A stretch of DNA of 64,000 bases, taken from NCBI RefSeq assembly GCF_004358025.1, contig NZ_SMTL01000003.1:310001-374000 (forward strand), given 5' to 3'. Made by a program: the position numbers and the translations under genes. The notes below the pieces were generated by a model, which saw nothing but the letters and a program-made list of their open reading frames with translations, was not told the origin of the DNA and ran no database searches. Shown here one piece after another: positions 1 through 8,591 of the stretch. The DNA is from Rhizobium deserti (GTDB taxonomy: Bacteria; Pseudomonadota; Alphaproteobacteria; Rhizobiales; Rhizobiaceae). Position 1 is the stretch's first letter, and every line of letters begins with the position of its first letter.

Positions 1-1
1 G

Positions 2-898
2 CGCGAAACGGTGCTGAAGAATCTGCGCAAGCGCGGGGCGGTGCTGGGCCTCTCGGGCGGCATCGATTCCAGCGTTACGGCAGCGCTCTGCGCGCGGGCG
101 CTCGGCCCGGGCAAGGTCACCGGCGTCTTCATGCCCGAGCACGATTCCGATCAGGACAGCCTGCGGCTGGGCCAGGCGCTCGCGTCCGCAACCGGCGTGG
201 AGACCGTGCTGGAGGATATTGGTCCGGCACTTTCCGCCGCCGGCTGCTACACGCGGCGTGACAGCTTCATCCGCCAGGTGGTTCCGGAATTCGGCGAAGG
301 CTGGGGCTGCAAGGTCGTGCTGGAAAACGCGCTGACGGGGCGCGGCTACAATATTTCCTGGCTGGTCGTCGCCAATCCCGACGGCGAGCAAAGCCGGCAC
401 CGCATGCCGCTCGACGTCTACCTCGGCATGATCGCTGCCGCCAACATGAAGCAGCGCACCCGAAAGCAGATCGAATATTACCATGCGGACCGGCTGAACG
501 CGGCCGTCGCCGGCACGCCGAACCGGCTGGAATATGACCAAGGCTTCTTCGTCAAGAACGGCGATGGTGCCGCCGACTTCAAGCCGATTGCGCATCTCTA
601 CAAGAGCCAGGTTTATCAGCTGGCGGAAGTCTTAGGCGTCCCTGAAGAAATACGCCGGCGGCCGCCGACGACCGATACCTGGTCGCTGCCGCAGGGACAG
701 GACGAGTATTACTTCTCACTGCCCTATGACCGGATGGATCTCTGCCTCTACGGGCTCGACAACGGCATTCCGCGCGAGGGCGTGGGTGAAGCAGCCGGTC
801 TGACGCCTGACGAGGTGGATGCCGTCTGGCGCAATATCGCATCGAAGCGCAAGGTCGCCGAATATCTTCACGCCGAGCCGGCGACGATGCTGCGCTAG
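2..898 (+). CDS. NAD(+) synthase-like ATP pyrophosphatase, 5' end outside the window
   Basis: The protein belongs to the NadE/N-type ATP-pyrophosphatase family, whose members adenylate a carboxylate and then amidate it (NaAD to NAD in true NadE). The PP-loop SGGIDSS lies close to the visible N-terminus. Further on come NRLEYDQGF, KNGDGAADFKPI and a C-terminal QDEYYF segment, all in NadE order. Compared with canonical NadE there is an extra stretch of about 35 residues around ALTGRGYNIS to YHADRL. The frame is open to the window edge (R-E-T before a GTG at 11), so the true start is probably upstream. No nitrilase-type glutaminase domain is visible, whereas the housekeeping rhizobial enzyme is, as far as I recall, the long glutamine-dependent form. 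This may therefore be a paralogue acting on another carboxylate. It converges on the next gene with a 4-nt overlap. Confidence 0.75.
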   Translation, partial: RETVLKNLRKRGAVLGLSGGIDSSVTAALCARALGPGKVTGVFMPEHDSDQDSLRLGQALASATGVETVLEDIGPALSAAGCYTRRDSFIRQVVPEFGEGWGCKVVLENALTGRGYNISWLVVANPDGEQSRHRMPLDVYLGMIAAANMKQRTRKQIEYYHADRLNAAVAGTPNRLEYDQGFFVKNGDGAADFKPIAHLYKSQVYQLAEVLGVPEEIRRRPPTTDTWSLPQGQDEYYFSLPYDRMDLCLYGLDNGIPREGVGEAAGLTPDEVDAVWRNIASKRKVAEYLHAEPATMLR

Positions 899-2007
899 TC
901 GAAGCGGTCGCCGATCAGGCGCGTCCAGGTCTCGCCGGCAAGCCCGCTGACAAGCGCCCTACCCGCCTTGATCGGCTCCAGAAGGCTCTTGTCGCGCGCA
1001 TCGGCAATGAAGAAAGAACGGCCGTAGAGCATGGTCCTGCGGCTCATCAGAGCGGGAATCAGCCAGGGGTGAGAGCTGCCGCGGACACCGGAATAGCCCA
1101 TCTCATAAGCGTGCGCGAAAAGATCGTCGACAAGCTCGCCTTCGCTGCCCGGCGCGCAGACGGCCTGCAGCAGCCAGCCTATGTTTCCAGGCGACGAGAA
1201 ATAGACATAGGCGCCAAGAAGCTGACCCTTCGGGCCGTATCCGACCCGCCATTCCGGATAGCCGAGATCCCGTTTCTCCTGTGCCTGGGCGAGGAACCAC
1301 AACAACGTGCGCTCATCCCAGCGGGGCCTCAGGGGAAAATGACGAGATAGCGTCATCATCGCTGTAGCGAACTGTTCCGGCGTTGCGTCGCTGAAGCTCA
1401 CTTTCGACGCCGTCCTTTCGGCGGGGCGAAAGGGCATCAGTCTGGCCAAGGCCGCACCGCGATCGAGAATGCGCCCGACAGGCCGCAGGATACCGGCGGG
1501 CGGCACGATCCGGCCGCCGGTATCGGCTGCGGCGGAAAACGGCCGCAGCACCCGCAGCCACCCCATGCTATAGCCCGGATCGAGCGGATACCCCGCCTTC
1601 TGCCACATGCCGAGCGCCGTGTGATTGGCCGTCTCGGTGATCGAAATGTCCTGAGGGCCGGCCATGAAGGCCCGCAGAAGCCGCGCACCCGCCAGCGGAT
1701 TTCCCTTCGGGTCGTCGACCATCAGCGATCCGGCAAATGCAGCCCTCACCGGCCGCGCATCCAGTTCCAGTCGCGACGGAAAGACACCGACAAAGCCTGT
1801 GACCTGACCGCTGGCTTCGACGAACACCTTGGAGCATATGTCCGGATCGCTCCAAGGATGGTTGAGAAACACTTCCTGCAGATAATCGGTCAAGGAAGCG
1901 GTCGGCGGCTTGGACCTGCGGAAGGTCTTTGCAAACAACGACGCGACCATTTGCAGGTCGCCCACTTCCAGATCGCGGACCATGCCCGCCTGCGACTTGC
2001 CCGCCAT
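895..2007 (-). CDS. GNAT-superfamily acetyltransferase-like protein (370 aa)
   Basis: The N-terminal half resembles a GNAT acyltransferase fold: an opening segment VRDLEVGDLQMVASLF, a central V-T-G-F-V-G-V strand, and an acetyl-CoA-site-like stretch around GNPLAGARLLRAFM. TANHTALGMWQKAGY recalls the usual GNAT C-terminal N-x-x-x-x-x-Y-x-x-x-G-F pattern. A second half of about 190 residues, including YPEWRVGYGPKGQLLGAYV, looks like a second divergent GNAT-like domain. The ATG at 2007 gives the longest plausible product; another ATG lies eight codons in. It overlaps the 3' end of the NAD-synthase-like gene by 4 nt, tail to tail. The substrate is unknown. Proteins of this type often sit beside polysaccharide or amide-forming genes, but that link is only inference here. 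Confidence 0.55.
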   Translation of the reverse strand: MAGKSQAGMVRDLEVGDLQMVASLFAKTFRRSKPPTASLTDYLQEVFLNHPWSDPDICSKVFVEASGQVTGFVGVFPSRLELDARPVRAAFAGSLMVDDPKGNPLAGARLLRAFMAGPQDISITETANHTALGMWQKAGYPLDPGYSMGWLRVLRPFSAAADTGGRIVPPAGILRPVGRILDRGAALARLMPFRPAERTASKVSFSDATPEQFATAMMTLSRHFPLRPRWDERTLLWFLAQAQEKRDLGYPEWRVGYGPKGQLLGAYVYFSSPGNIGWLLQAVCAPGSEGELVDDLFAHAYEMGYSGVRGSSHPWLIPALMSRRTMLYGRSFFIADARDKSLLEPIKAGRALVSGLAGETWTRLIGDRFD

Positions 2008-2060
2008 GTTCTACCCCGTTCGAAGACCAAGACCTTGCACGAGGAGCATTAAAATAAACG

Positions 2061-2088
2061 AAAAGAGGCTCCGCTGCGGGCGGAGCCT
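2061..2088 (-). terminator. Rho-independent terminator of the PRC-barrel gene
   Basis: A perfect 9-bp stem (AGGCTCCGC / GCGGAGCCT, positions 2066-2074 and 2080-2088) encloses a 5-nt loop. On the minus strand it is followed by a T-rich tract (CTTTTCGTTTATTTT). It lies 24 nt past the stop codon of the PRC-barrel gene and ahead of the GNAT gene, so the two minus-strand genes are probably separate units. Confidence 0.75.
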
Positions 2089-2112
2089 TCGAAAATCATC
2101 TTGATGATGACC

Positions 2113-2505
2113 TTACATCCAGTAAGGCGGGACGCCATAATAGTCGTAGACTGTCCGATTGTTCGCCCGGTACCAGCTCTCGTCGTTCAGGTCGTCATAG
2201 CGCGGTGCGCCGACAATTTGGTCCTTGGTCAGATCGATGCGATAACCATCGAGCTGCTCGTCATAGCGCAGCTTTTCCCAAGGGAGCGGGTAGTAGTCGT
2301 CACCGATACCGAGAAAGCCGCCGAAGCTGAGCACAGCATAGGCCACTCGACCGCCGCGCTTTTCCAGCAGAATGCGCGCGATGGAGCCGATCCGCTTGCC
2401 GTCGGCGCCATAGACTGCCGTGCCTTCCACCTTGTCGCTGGAAATCAGCGAGGGGGTGTCTTTGACGTAAGGGTCCTGACCGGCTCTTGGTTCCTGGTGT
2501 AACAT
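2113..2505 (-). CDS. PRC-barrel domain protein (130 aa)
   Basis: This is a small soluble protein with one PRC-barrel domain at about residues 20-90: SSDKVEGTAVYGADGKRIGS, followed by ARILLEKRGGRVAYAVLSFG and DYYPLPWEKL. The aromatic C-terminus ends YGVPPYWM. PRC-barrels occur in photosynthetic reaction-centre H subunits, in RimM and in many stand-alone alphaproteobacterial stress proteins; this one is of the stand-alone type. The start is well supported by an AAGGAGG ribosome-binding site 6 nt upstream of the ATG. An EcfG-type promoter lies just upstream, which points to the general stress regulon. The molecular function of these proteins is not known. Confidence 0.85.
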   Translation of the reverse strand: MLHQEPRAGQDPYVKDTPSLISSDKVEGTAVYGADGKRIGSIARILLEKRGGRVAYAVLSFGGFLGIGDDYYPLPWEKLRYDEQLDGYRIDLTKDQIVGAPRYDDLNDESWYRANNRTVYDYYGVPPYWM

Positions 2506-2544
2506 GACGCACCTCCTTGTTGTTGTGCATTGTCACGGTGGTAA

Positions 2545-2570
2545 AACGCAGACCGGTGCAGGGAGGTTCC
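2545..2570 (-). promoter_or_regulatory. EcfG (RpoE2)-type general stress promoter of the PRC-barrel gene
   Basis: On the minus strand GGAAC (2570-2566) and CGTT (2548-2545) are separated by 17 nt. This matches the alphaproteobacterial EcfG/RpoE2 consensus GGAAC-N16/17-CGTT. It ends 40 nt before the start codon and so predicts a leader of roughly 30 nt. This is motif recognition by eye. Confidence 0.7.
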
Positions 2571-2590
2571 GCTCTAGACGGCTCCGGCGA

Positions 2591-2608
2591 TTTGACGTTT
2601 ACGTCAAA
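2591..2608. promoter_or_regulatory. Perfect 18-bp palindrome between the PRC-barrel gene and fadD
   Basis: TTTGACGTTTACGTCAAA has two exact 8-bp arms around a central TT. It lies in the divergent intergenic region, 135 nt before fadD and 86 nt from the PRC-barrel start. The left arm contains TTGACG, which could be a -35 hexamer read toward fadD. The symmetry suggests a dimeric repressor site, possibly for fatty-acid control. The regulator is unknown. Confidence 0.5.
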
Positions 2609-2742
2609 GTTAGCTAGCTGTAGGCATAAATGTCGCTGGCTTGAAGCGGCAACGGCATGCATATTCTTTTCCGCAGCAAGTGGAGGACTTGGGCCCGCAA
2701 GGGCGGCTGCGGACAAAAAAACGGCTGAAGGAGGAGGTTTTG

Positions 2743-4440
2743 ATGACAGAAATGACAGCGCGCGCCGGAGCGCGTTCGAACAAGATTTGGCTTGCCTCCT
2801 ACCCGCCTACCGTTCCTGAAGAGATTGCGCCGCTGAAACACCGTTCTCTCGGGGAGCTGTTCGAGGCGAGTTGCGCCCGCTATGCGGACCGGCCTGCCTT
2901 TTCCAGCATGGGCAAATCCCTTTCCTTCGCGCAGTTGGGGGTGGAAAGTGGCAAGATCGGAGCCTGGCTGCAGGCGCAGGGGCTCGAAAGGGGCGACCGG
3001 GTAGCCGTCATGCTTCCGAATGTTCTCCAGAACCCAGTCATCGTCTACGGGATCCTGCGGGCCGGCATGATCGTGGTCAACGTCAACCCGCTTTATACCC
3101 CGCGCGAGCTGCAGCACCAGTTGAAGGACTCCGGCGCAAAGGCGATCTTCGTCCTGGAGAACTTCGCCCATACCGTGGAACAAGCCCTGTCCGAAACGGA
3201 CATTCGGCACATCGTGGTCGGCACCATGGGCGATATGCTCGGCCTGAAGGGGCACATCGTCAATCTGGTCGTTCGCAGGGTGAAGAAGCTCGTGCCTGCC
3301 TGGTCGCTGCCGACAGCCAAAAGCTACCGCCAGGTCGTCGCCGAAGGCGAACGCTTGAGCCTCAAGCCCACCGATGTCCAACCTCAGGATATCGCCTTTC
3401 TGCAGTATACTGGTGGCACGACGGGAATTTCCAAGGGCGCAACGCTGAGCCATGCCAATCTGCTCGCCAACAAGGAACAGATGAGCGTTTGGCTCGATTC
3501 CGCCTTTCTTGAAAAGCAGAGGCCGGAGCAGTTGCAGTTCCTCTGCGCCTTGCCGCTCTATCACATCTTTGCGCTGACGGTGAACTCGCTGATGGGCGTT
3601 GCGACCGGCAGCCATAATATCCTCATCGCCAATCCCCGTGACATCCCGGCGCTCGTCAAAGATCTCCAGAAGTACTCGATCCACATCTTTCCGGGACTGA
3701 ACACCCTGTTCAACGCCCTGATGAACAATGCCGAGTTCCAGAAGCTCGACTTCTCCTCGCTGAAGCTGGTGTTCGGCGGCGGCATGTCGGTGCAGCGGCC
3801 CGTAGCGGAGCGATGGCTCGCCATGACCGGGTGCCCGATCACGGAAGGCTACGGCCTTTCGGAAACATCGCCTGTCGCAACGGCCAACCGATGCAACAGC
3901 AAGGAATTTTCGGGCATGATCGGCCTGCCGATCTCGTCCACCGAAGTCTCGATCCGCGAAGATGATGGCCACGAAGTGGACAATGGCAATGTCGGCGAGA
4001 TCTGCATCCGCGGCCCGCAGGTCATGGTCGGCTATTGGAACCGGCCGGACGAAACAGCCAAGGTGATGACCGACGACGGATTCTTCCGGACCGGCGACAT
4101 GGGCTACATGGACGCCCGCGGCTATATCAAGATCGTCGATCGCAAGAAGGACATGATCCTCGTTTCGGGCTTCAACGTTTATCCGAACGAGGTGGAAGAA
4201 GTGGCGGCCATGCATCCGGGCGTTCTGGAATGCGCCGCCATCGGCATACCGGACGAGCATTCCGGCGAGGCCGTCAAGCTGTTCGTCGTCAAGAAGGACC
4301 CCGACCTGACCGAGGCCGAACTGAAGTCGCATTGCGCCGCCAATCTCACCAATTACAAGCGGCCGCGCTTCATTGAATTCCGCGATCAGCTGCCGAAGTC
4401 CAATGTTGGCAAGATCCTGCGGCGCGAGTTGCGCAAGTGA
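2743..4440 (+). CDS. fadD: Long-chain fatty acid-CoA ligase
   Basis: An AMP-forming acyl-CoA synthetase (565 aa) that activates long-chain fatty acids to acyl-CoA for beta-oxidation or lipid remodelling. Visible motifs are the P-loop-like YTGGTTGISKGA, the linker-side EGYGLSETSP, the FRTGDMGYMD hinge region, DRKKDMILVSGFNVYP (FACS signature), and a C-terminal KSNVGKILRREL carrying the catalytic lysine. The ATG at 2743 is chosen because a strong GGAGGAGG Shine-Dalgarno precedes it by a few nucleotides. The frame stays open about 100 nt further upstream, but the residues there do not look like the family. The length matches FadD. The exact palindrome at 2591-2608 is a candidate operator. No other fad genes are adjacent. 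Confidence 0.93.
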   Translation: MTEMTARAGARSNKIWLASYPPTVPEEIAPLKHRSLGELFEASCARYADRPAFSSMGKSLSFAQLGVESGKIGAWLQAQGLERGDRVAVMLPNVLQNPVIVYGILRAGMIVVNVNPLYTPRELQHQLKDSGAKAIFVLENFAHTVEQALSETDIRHIVVGTMGDMLGLKGHIVNLVVRRVKKLVPAWSLPTAKSYRQVVAEGERLSLKPTDVQPQDIAFLQYTGGTTGISKGATLSHANLLANKEQMSVWLDSAFLEKQRPEQLQFLCALPLYHIFALTVNSLMGVATGSHNILIANPRDIPALVKDLQKYSIHIFPGLNTLFNALMNNAEFQKLDFSSLKLVFGGGMSVQRPVAERWLAMTGCPITEGYGLSETSPVATANRCNSKEFSGMIGLPISSTEVSIREDDGHEVDNGNVGEICIRGPQVMVGYWNRPDETAKVMTDDGFFRTGDMGYMDARGYIKIVDRKKDMILVSGFNVYPNEVEEVAAMHPGVLECAAIGIPDEHSGEAVKLFVVKKDPDLTEAELKSHCAANLTNYKRPRFIEFRDQLPKSNVGKILRRELRK

Positions 4441-4456
4441 GCCATCGTTGCATCCG

Positions 4457-4491
4457 CGCGACAGCCGGGTTGCGAAGCACCGGCCGTCGCG
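4457..4491 (+). terminator. Stem-loop downstream of fadD
   Basis: The 12-nt arms CGCGACAGCCGG (4457-4468) and CCGGCCGTCGCG (4480-4491) pair with a single mismatch around an 11-nt loop, 16 nt past the fadD stop. There is no clear T-tract, so it may be a transcript-stabilising or Rho-assisted structure rather than a classical intrinsic terminator. Confidence 0.4.
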
Positions 4492-4579
4492 TGCAATCCG
4501 GCGTTTCGAGATAGACGCGCCCTGGCTACTGAACTAGCCATGAAACCAACCTAGCCGCTGACGGCATGTTGGAGTTCGC

Positions 4580-5824
4580 GTGACGAGGCCTGCCTTATCC
4601 TTTTTTCGTCTCATCGCCGTTCTTGCTTTATGCGGGATGGGGACTGCCTGTGCGGGACGCCCGGAAGGCGTCCTCGTTCCCCAGGCGCAAACAGTCAGCG
4701 GAGCCTCCAAGGTGGATGTGCTGGTGGCAACCACACGCCGACCGTCTGGAACGCCCGGCATCCTGTTCTCGGGTGAACGCGACAAAGGCACGCATGTCAC
4801 GGAGATTTCCGTTTCCATTCCTCCCGACACGATGCGCAAAGCAGGACAGGTACAGTGGCCGGCAAAGCTGCCTGCCGATCCGGCCAAGGAATTCGCCACG
4901 CTTTCCGTGACGCCTCTGTCACCGCCGGCGGCTCATGGCTGGCTGAAGCAGAACCTGCCGAAAAGCCGGCGCGTCCTCGTCTTCGTCCATGGTTTCAACA
5001 ACCGCTATGAAGATGCCGTCTACCGCTTTGCGCAGATCGTTCACGACGCGGGCGGCGATGTGGCCCCGGTTCTGTTTACCTGGCCGTCGCGTGGAAGCAT
5101 CTTTGCCTATAATTACGATCGCGAAAGTACCAATTATTCCCGCGACGCGCTGGAAGACATGCTGCAGCGGCTGGCCAAGGATCCGGCCGTCGGCGAGGTC
5201 ACACTCATGGCACATTCCATGGGCTCATGGCTGACAGTTGAAGCGCTCCGACAAATGGCTATCCGCGACGGGCGCGTCGCTCCGAAGATCCAGAACGTCA
5301 TCCTTGCCTCCCCCGACATGGATGTGGATGTCTTCGGCCGGCAGTTTGCATCGCTCGGACCTCGGCACCCGCATTTCACGCTGTTCGTGTCGCGCGACGA
5401 CCGGGCGCTCAACCTGTCCAGGCGGATATCCGGCAACGTGGATCGACTGGGTCAGGTCGACCCAACCGTCGAGCCCTATCGCAGCGAATTTGAAAAAGCC
5501 GGTATTGTCGTTCTTGACCTGACCGCGCTGAAGACCGGCGACCGTCTCAACCACGGAAAATTTGCCGAGAGCCCGGAAGTGGTCAAGCTGATCGGCAACC
5601 GTCTGATTGCCGGGCAGACGGTCAGCGACTCCGATGTCGGGCTCGGGGACCGGATCGGCGCCGTGGCGCTTGGCGCGGCGCAAACGGTCGGCGGCGCCGC
5701 AACCGTTGCCGTCAGCACGCCGATCGCGGTGTTCGATCCCGCGACCCGGCGCAATTACGGCGGCCAGGTGCAGCGTTTCGGCACGGCCGTCGGCAACACG
5801 GTCACCACAGCCGCCGGACAATAA
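4580..5824 (+). CDS. Alpha/beta-hydrolase of the DUF900 type, probable exported lipoprotein
   Basis: The 414-aa protein opens with a hydrophobic export signal ending in C-G-M-G-T-A-C, which could be an imperfect lipobox. It continues with a DUF900-type alpha/beta-hydrolase fold: [13 protein letters not shown], the oxyanion strand [24 protein letters not shown], and a nucleophile elbow A-H-S-M-G-S. The late segment [15 protein letters not shown] supplies the likely catalytic His, and the family Asp is probably in [10 protein letters not shown]. The C-terminal 60 residues are glycine- and alanine-rich. GTG at 4580 is used because GGAG precedes it by about 5 nt. The substrate is unknown; lipase or esterase activity is only suggested by the fold. 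It sits between fadD and pgi on the same strand. Confidence 0.8.
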   Translation: MTRPALSFFRLIAVLALCGMGTACAGRPEGVLVPQAQTVSGASKVDVLVATTRRPSGTPGILFSGERDKGTHVTEISVSIPPDTMRKAGQVQWPAKLPADPAKEFATLSVTPLSPPAAHGWLKQNLPKSRRVLVFVHGFNNRYEDAVYRFAQIVHDAGGDVAPVLFTWPSRGSIFAYNYDRESTNYSRDALEDMLQRLAKDPAVGEVTLMAHSMGSWLTVEALRQMAIRDGRVAPKIQNVILASPDMDVDVFGRQFASLGPRHPHFTLFVSRDDRALNLSRRISGNVDRLGQVDPTVEPYRSEFEKAGIVVLDLTALKTGDRLNHGKFAESPEVVKLIGNRLIAGQTVSDSDVGLGDRIGAVALGAAQTVGGAATVAVSTPIAVFDPATRRNYGGQVQRFGTAVGNTVTTAAGQ

Positions 5825-5906
5825 ATATGCCGTCGACGCCAAGCTTGATTTGATCGGGAAAGCGAATAGGTTCCCGTGCATCATGTCCCGAGCGCGAGGA
5901 ACCCCC

Positions 5907-7532
5907 ATGCAGGCCATCGTTCAACAGCTGAAATCCACCGTCGAGAAGACCAAGGCGACCGACATTCGCGCAGCCTTCGCCGCCGATACCGGCCGCTTCC
6001 AGAAGTTCAGCGCTCGTTTCGACGACCTCACGATGGACTATTCCAAGACGGCGGTGAACGACGAGATCCTTGCCCTGCTCGAAAATCTCGCCGAAGCCGG
6101 CGGCGTCGCCGCCAAGCGGGAGGAAATGTTCTCGGGCGTTTCCATCAACTTCACCGAAGGCCGCGCCGTGCTTCATACGGCCTTGCGCAACCGTTCCAAC
6201 AGCCCTGTCATGGTGGATGGCAAGGATGTCATGCCGGACGTCAATGCCGTGCTCGAAGCCATGGGCAAGTTTGCAGAAGGCATCCGCTCCGGAGAGCTGA
6301 AGGGCGCAACCGGCAAGCCGATTACCGATTTCGTCAATATCGGCATCGGCGGTTCCGATCTTGGTCCGGTCATGGTGACGCTGGCGCTGGCGCCTTATCA
6401 TGATGGGCCGCGTGCCCATTTCGTTTCCAATGTTGACGGTGCCCATATCGCCGATACGCTGAAGCTGCTGAACGCCGAAACGACCCTGTTCATCGTCGCC
6501 TCCAAGACCTTCACGACGATCGAGACCATGACCAACGCGGCCTCAGCCCGCGCCTTCATCGCCGAGAGACTGGGTGAAGGAGCAGTCGGCCATCACTTCG
6601 CAGCCGTATCCACGGCACTCGACAAGGTTGCCGCCTTCGGCATCGACAGTGACCGGGTATTCGGCTTCTGGGACTGGGTCGGCGGACGCTATTCCATCTG
6701 GTCCGCCATCGGCCTGCCGCTGATGATCGCCGTCGGGGCCGAGAACTTCGGCAAGTTCCTCGACGGAGCGCATGCCATGGACAGCCACTTCCGCACTGCA
6801 CCGACCCGCCAGAACCTGCCCATGCTGCTCGGGCTGCTCGGCTTTTATCACCGCAACGTGCTGGATTATTCAACGCGGGCCATCCTTCCCTATGACCAGC
6901 GGCTACTGCGCTTCCCAGCCTACCTGCAGCAGCTCGACATGGAATCCAACGGCAAGGGCGTGACCATCGACGGCAAGCCTGTCGAGGGGAATTCCGGCCC
7001 GGTCGTGTGGGGCGAGCCGGGCACCAACGGCCAGCACGCCTTCTACCAGTTGATCCACCAGGGCACGAGCATCATTCCGGCTGAGTTCATGATCGCCGCC
7101 AATGGTTTCGAGCCACATCTGCGCCACCAGCACGACCTGCTGATCGCCAATTGCCTTGCCCAGTCGGAAGCCTTGATGAAGGGACGCAGCTTCGAAGAAG
7201 CCAAGGCGCAGCTGACGTCAAAGGGAATGGCCGACGACAGGGCGGACTTCATCGCGCCGCACCGCGTCTTCACCGGCAACCGTCCGTCGATCACCTTTGT
7301 TTACGACAAGCTGACCCCATTTGCGCTGGGCCGGCTGATCGCCCTTTACGAGCACCGCGTCTTCGTGGAAGGCGTATTGTTCCGCATCAACTCCTTCGAC
7401 CAGTGGGGCGTCGAACTCGGGAAGGAACTGGCGACGGGCCTGCTGCCGGTGGTCGAGGGCAAGGAAAGTGCCGAGGGGCACGACAGCTCGACTCAAGGAC
7501 TGGTTACGACACTGGCGGCATTGAAGTCCTAA
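5907..7532 (+). CDS. pgi: Glucose-6-phosphate isomerase
   Basis: Interconverts glucose 6-phosphate and fructose 6-phosphate in the cytoplasm. The product has 541 aa, the usual rhizobial length. The family is shown by [14 protein letters not shown], the SIS-domain phosphate-binding segment [26 protein letters not shown] and the C-terminal [16 protein letters not shown] at 5907 is preceded by GAGGA at about 6 nt; the ATG at 5883 lacks such a site. It is followed by a strong terminator and faces the fructokinase gene, so the two sugar-phosphate genes converge. Together with frk it feeds fructose into hexose-phosphate and Entner-Doudoroff metabolism. Confidence 0.97.
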   Translation: MQAIVQQLKSTVEKTKATDIRAAFAADTGRFQKFSARFDDLTMDYSKTAVNDEILALLENLAEAGGVAAKREEMFSGVSINFTEGRAVLHTALRNRSNSPVMVDGKDVMPDVNAVLEAMGKFAEGIRSGELKGATGKPITDFVNIGIGGSDLGPVMVTLALAPYHDGPRAHFVSNVDGAHIADTLKLLNAETTLFIVASKTFTTIETMTNAASARAFIAERLGEGAVGHHFAAVSTALDKVAAFGIDSDRVFGFWDWVGGRYSIWSAIGLPLMIAVGAENFGKFLDGAHAMDSHFRTAPTRQNLPMLLGLLGFYHRNVLDYSTRAILPYDQRLLRFPAYLQQLDMESNGKGVTIDGKPVEGNSGPVVWGEPGTNGQHAFYQLIHQGTSIIPAEFMIAANGFEPHLRHQHDLLIANCLAQSEALMKGRSFEEAKAQLTSKGMADDRADFIAPHRVFTGNRPSITFVYDKLTPFALGRLIALYEHRVFVEGVLFRINSFDQWGVELGKELATGLLPVVEGKESAEGHDSSTQGLVTTLAALKS

Positions 7533-7548
7533 GCCTGAACAAGCAAAG

Positions 7549-7580
7549 CCCTCCGAACCGTGGGTTCCGGAGGGTTTTTT
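7549..7580 (+). terminator. Rho-independent terminator of pgi
   Basis: The stem CCCTCCGAACC (7549-7559) pairs with GGTTCCGGAGGG (7563-7574) with one bulged base and a 3-nt loop, followed by TTTTTTAT. It lies between the convergent pgi and frk genes and may serve both strands. Confidence 0.85.
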
Positions 7581-7604
7581 ATATCGGGCTGAACAATCGC
7601 TGGA

Positions 7605-8531
7605 TCAGAGACCGATTTCGTGGGCAAAGGGCGGATTGGCGCCGGCGCGCAATACGGTGACCGCCGCGGCTTTGGCGCCAAGCGCCAGCGCCTGGGCGAT
7701 CTGGTCTTCCGTCAAGCTCGCGACCTGCGACTTGGCCAGCAAGTTCTGCATCTTCAGCGATGCCAGCACGCCGGCATCAAACGTATCGCCGGCGCCGACC
7801 GTGTCGACCACCGTGACCTTCTCGCTTGGCACTTCCACCTTATGATCAGCCGTATAGCCGGCCGCGCCTTCGGCACCGCGGGTGACGACGACCAGCTTGG
7901 CCCCATGATGCAGCCAATGACGGGCGAGCGTCTCCTCGTCACCGTCCATGCCGAACCAGGTGAGATCCTCGTCGGAGAACTTGACGATATCCGACATGGC
8001 GGCCATCCGGCGTATGCGCGCCAGGTGCGAAGCCTTGTCCTTGATGAAGCCCGGCCGGATATTCGGATCCAGCGAAATCACCCGCTTTTCCTGCTCGCGG
8101 CTCATCAGTGCTTCGTAGGTCGACCCGCAGGGCTCCGGGATGAGGCTGATCGCGCCGAAATGTAGCGCCTCGCAATCCTCCCCCAGCGCCGGCAAATCAG
8201 CCTCGGTGATCATCCGGCCGGCCGTGCCTTCGTCATAGAAGGCATAGGTGGCATGGCCGTCAACGAGCTTTACGAAGGCAATTGTGGAGGGGCGCGAGGC
8301 GGTGGCGCAGTAGCTGAAGTCGACATTGCTGTCACGCAGCGTATCCCGCAGCACGTCGCCCATCATGTCGTCGGCAAGACCGGTGAAAAAGCCGGTCTCC
8401 ACTCCCAGCCGCCCAAGCGCAATCGCCGTATTGAAGATCGCACCGCCGGCATAGGGCGAAAATCCCTTTTCCCCTAAGGTCGTCTCACGCGGCAGCATGT
8501 CGATCAGAGCTTCACCGCAACACAAAATCAT
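7605..8531 (-). CDS. frk: Fructokinase (PfkB family)
   Basis: A PfkB-family sugar kinase of 308 aa that phosphorylates fructose to fructose 6-phosphate. The N-terminal signature GGAIFNTAIALGRLG and the C-terminal catalytic signature DTVGAGDTFDAG, with the base Asp in GAGD, are both present. The ATG at 8531 follows GGGAGG at a good distance. The longer reading with a further ATG 33 nt upstream has no such site. It lies 60 nt downstream of pyrE on the same strand and opposite pgi, the arrangement I recall from rhizobia where the gene is called frk. Fructose specificity is inferred from this context; other ketoses are possible. Confidence 0.85.
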   Translation of the reverse strand: MILCCGEALIDMLPRETTLGEKGFSPYAGGAIFNTAIALGRLGVETGFFTGLADDMMGDVLRDTLRDSNVDFSYCATASRPSTIAFVKLVDGHATYAFYDEGTAGRMITEADLPALGEDCEALHFGAISLIPEPCGSTYEALMSREQEKRVISLDPNIRPGFIKDKASHLARIRRMAAMSDIVKFSDEDLTWFGMDGDEETLARHWLHHGAKLVVVTRGAEGAAGYTADHKVEVPSEKVTVVDTVGAGDTFDAGVLASLKMQNLLAKSQVASLTEDQIAQALALGAKAAAVTVLRAGANPPFAHEIGL

Positions 8532-8591
8532 GGACGTCCTCCCAACGGCAGTCGATATCATCAACCGATTAAGCGAGCTTTTGTCAAAAGG

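Noticed and set aside
2614-4332. Antisense 572-codon ORF opposite fadD
   Set aside because: Mirror-frame shadow of the strongly biased fadD sequence; His/Asp/Arg-rich product without motifs.
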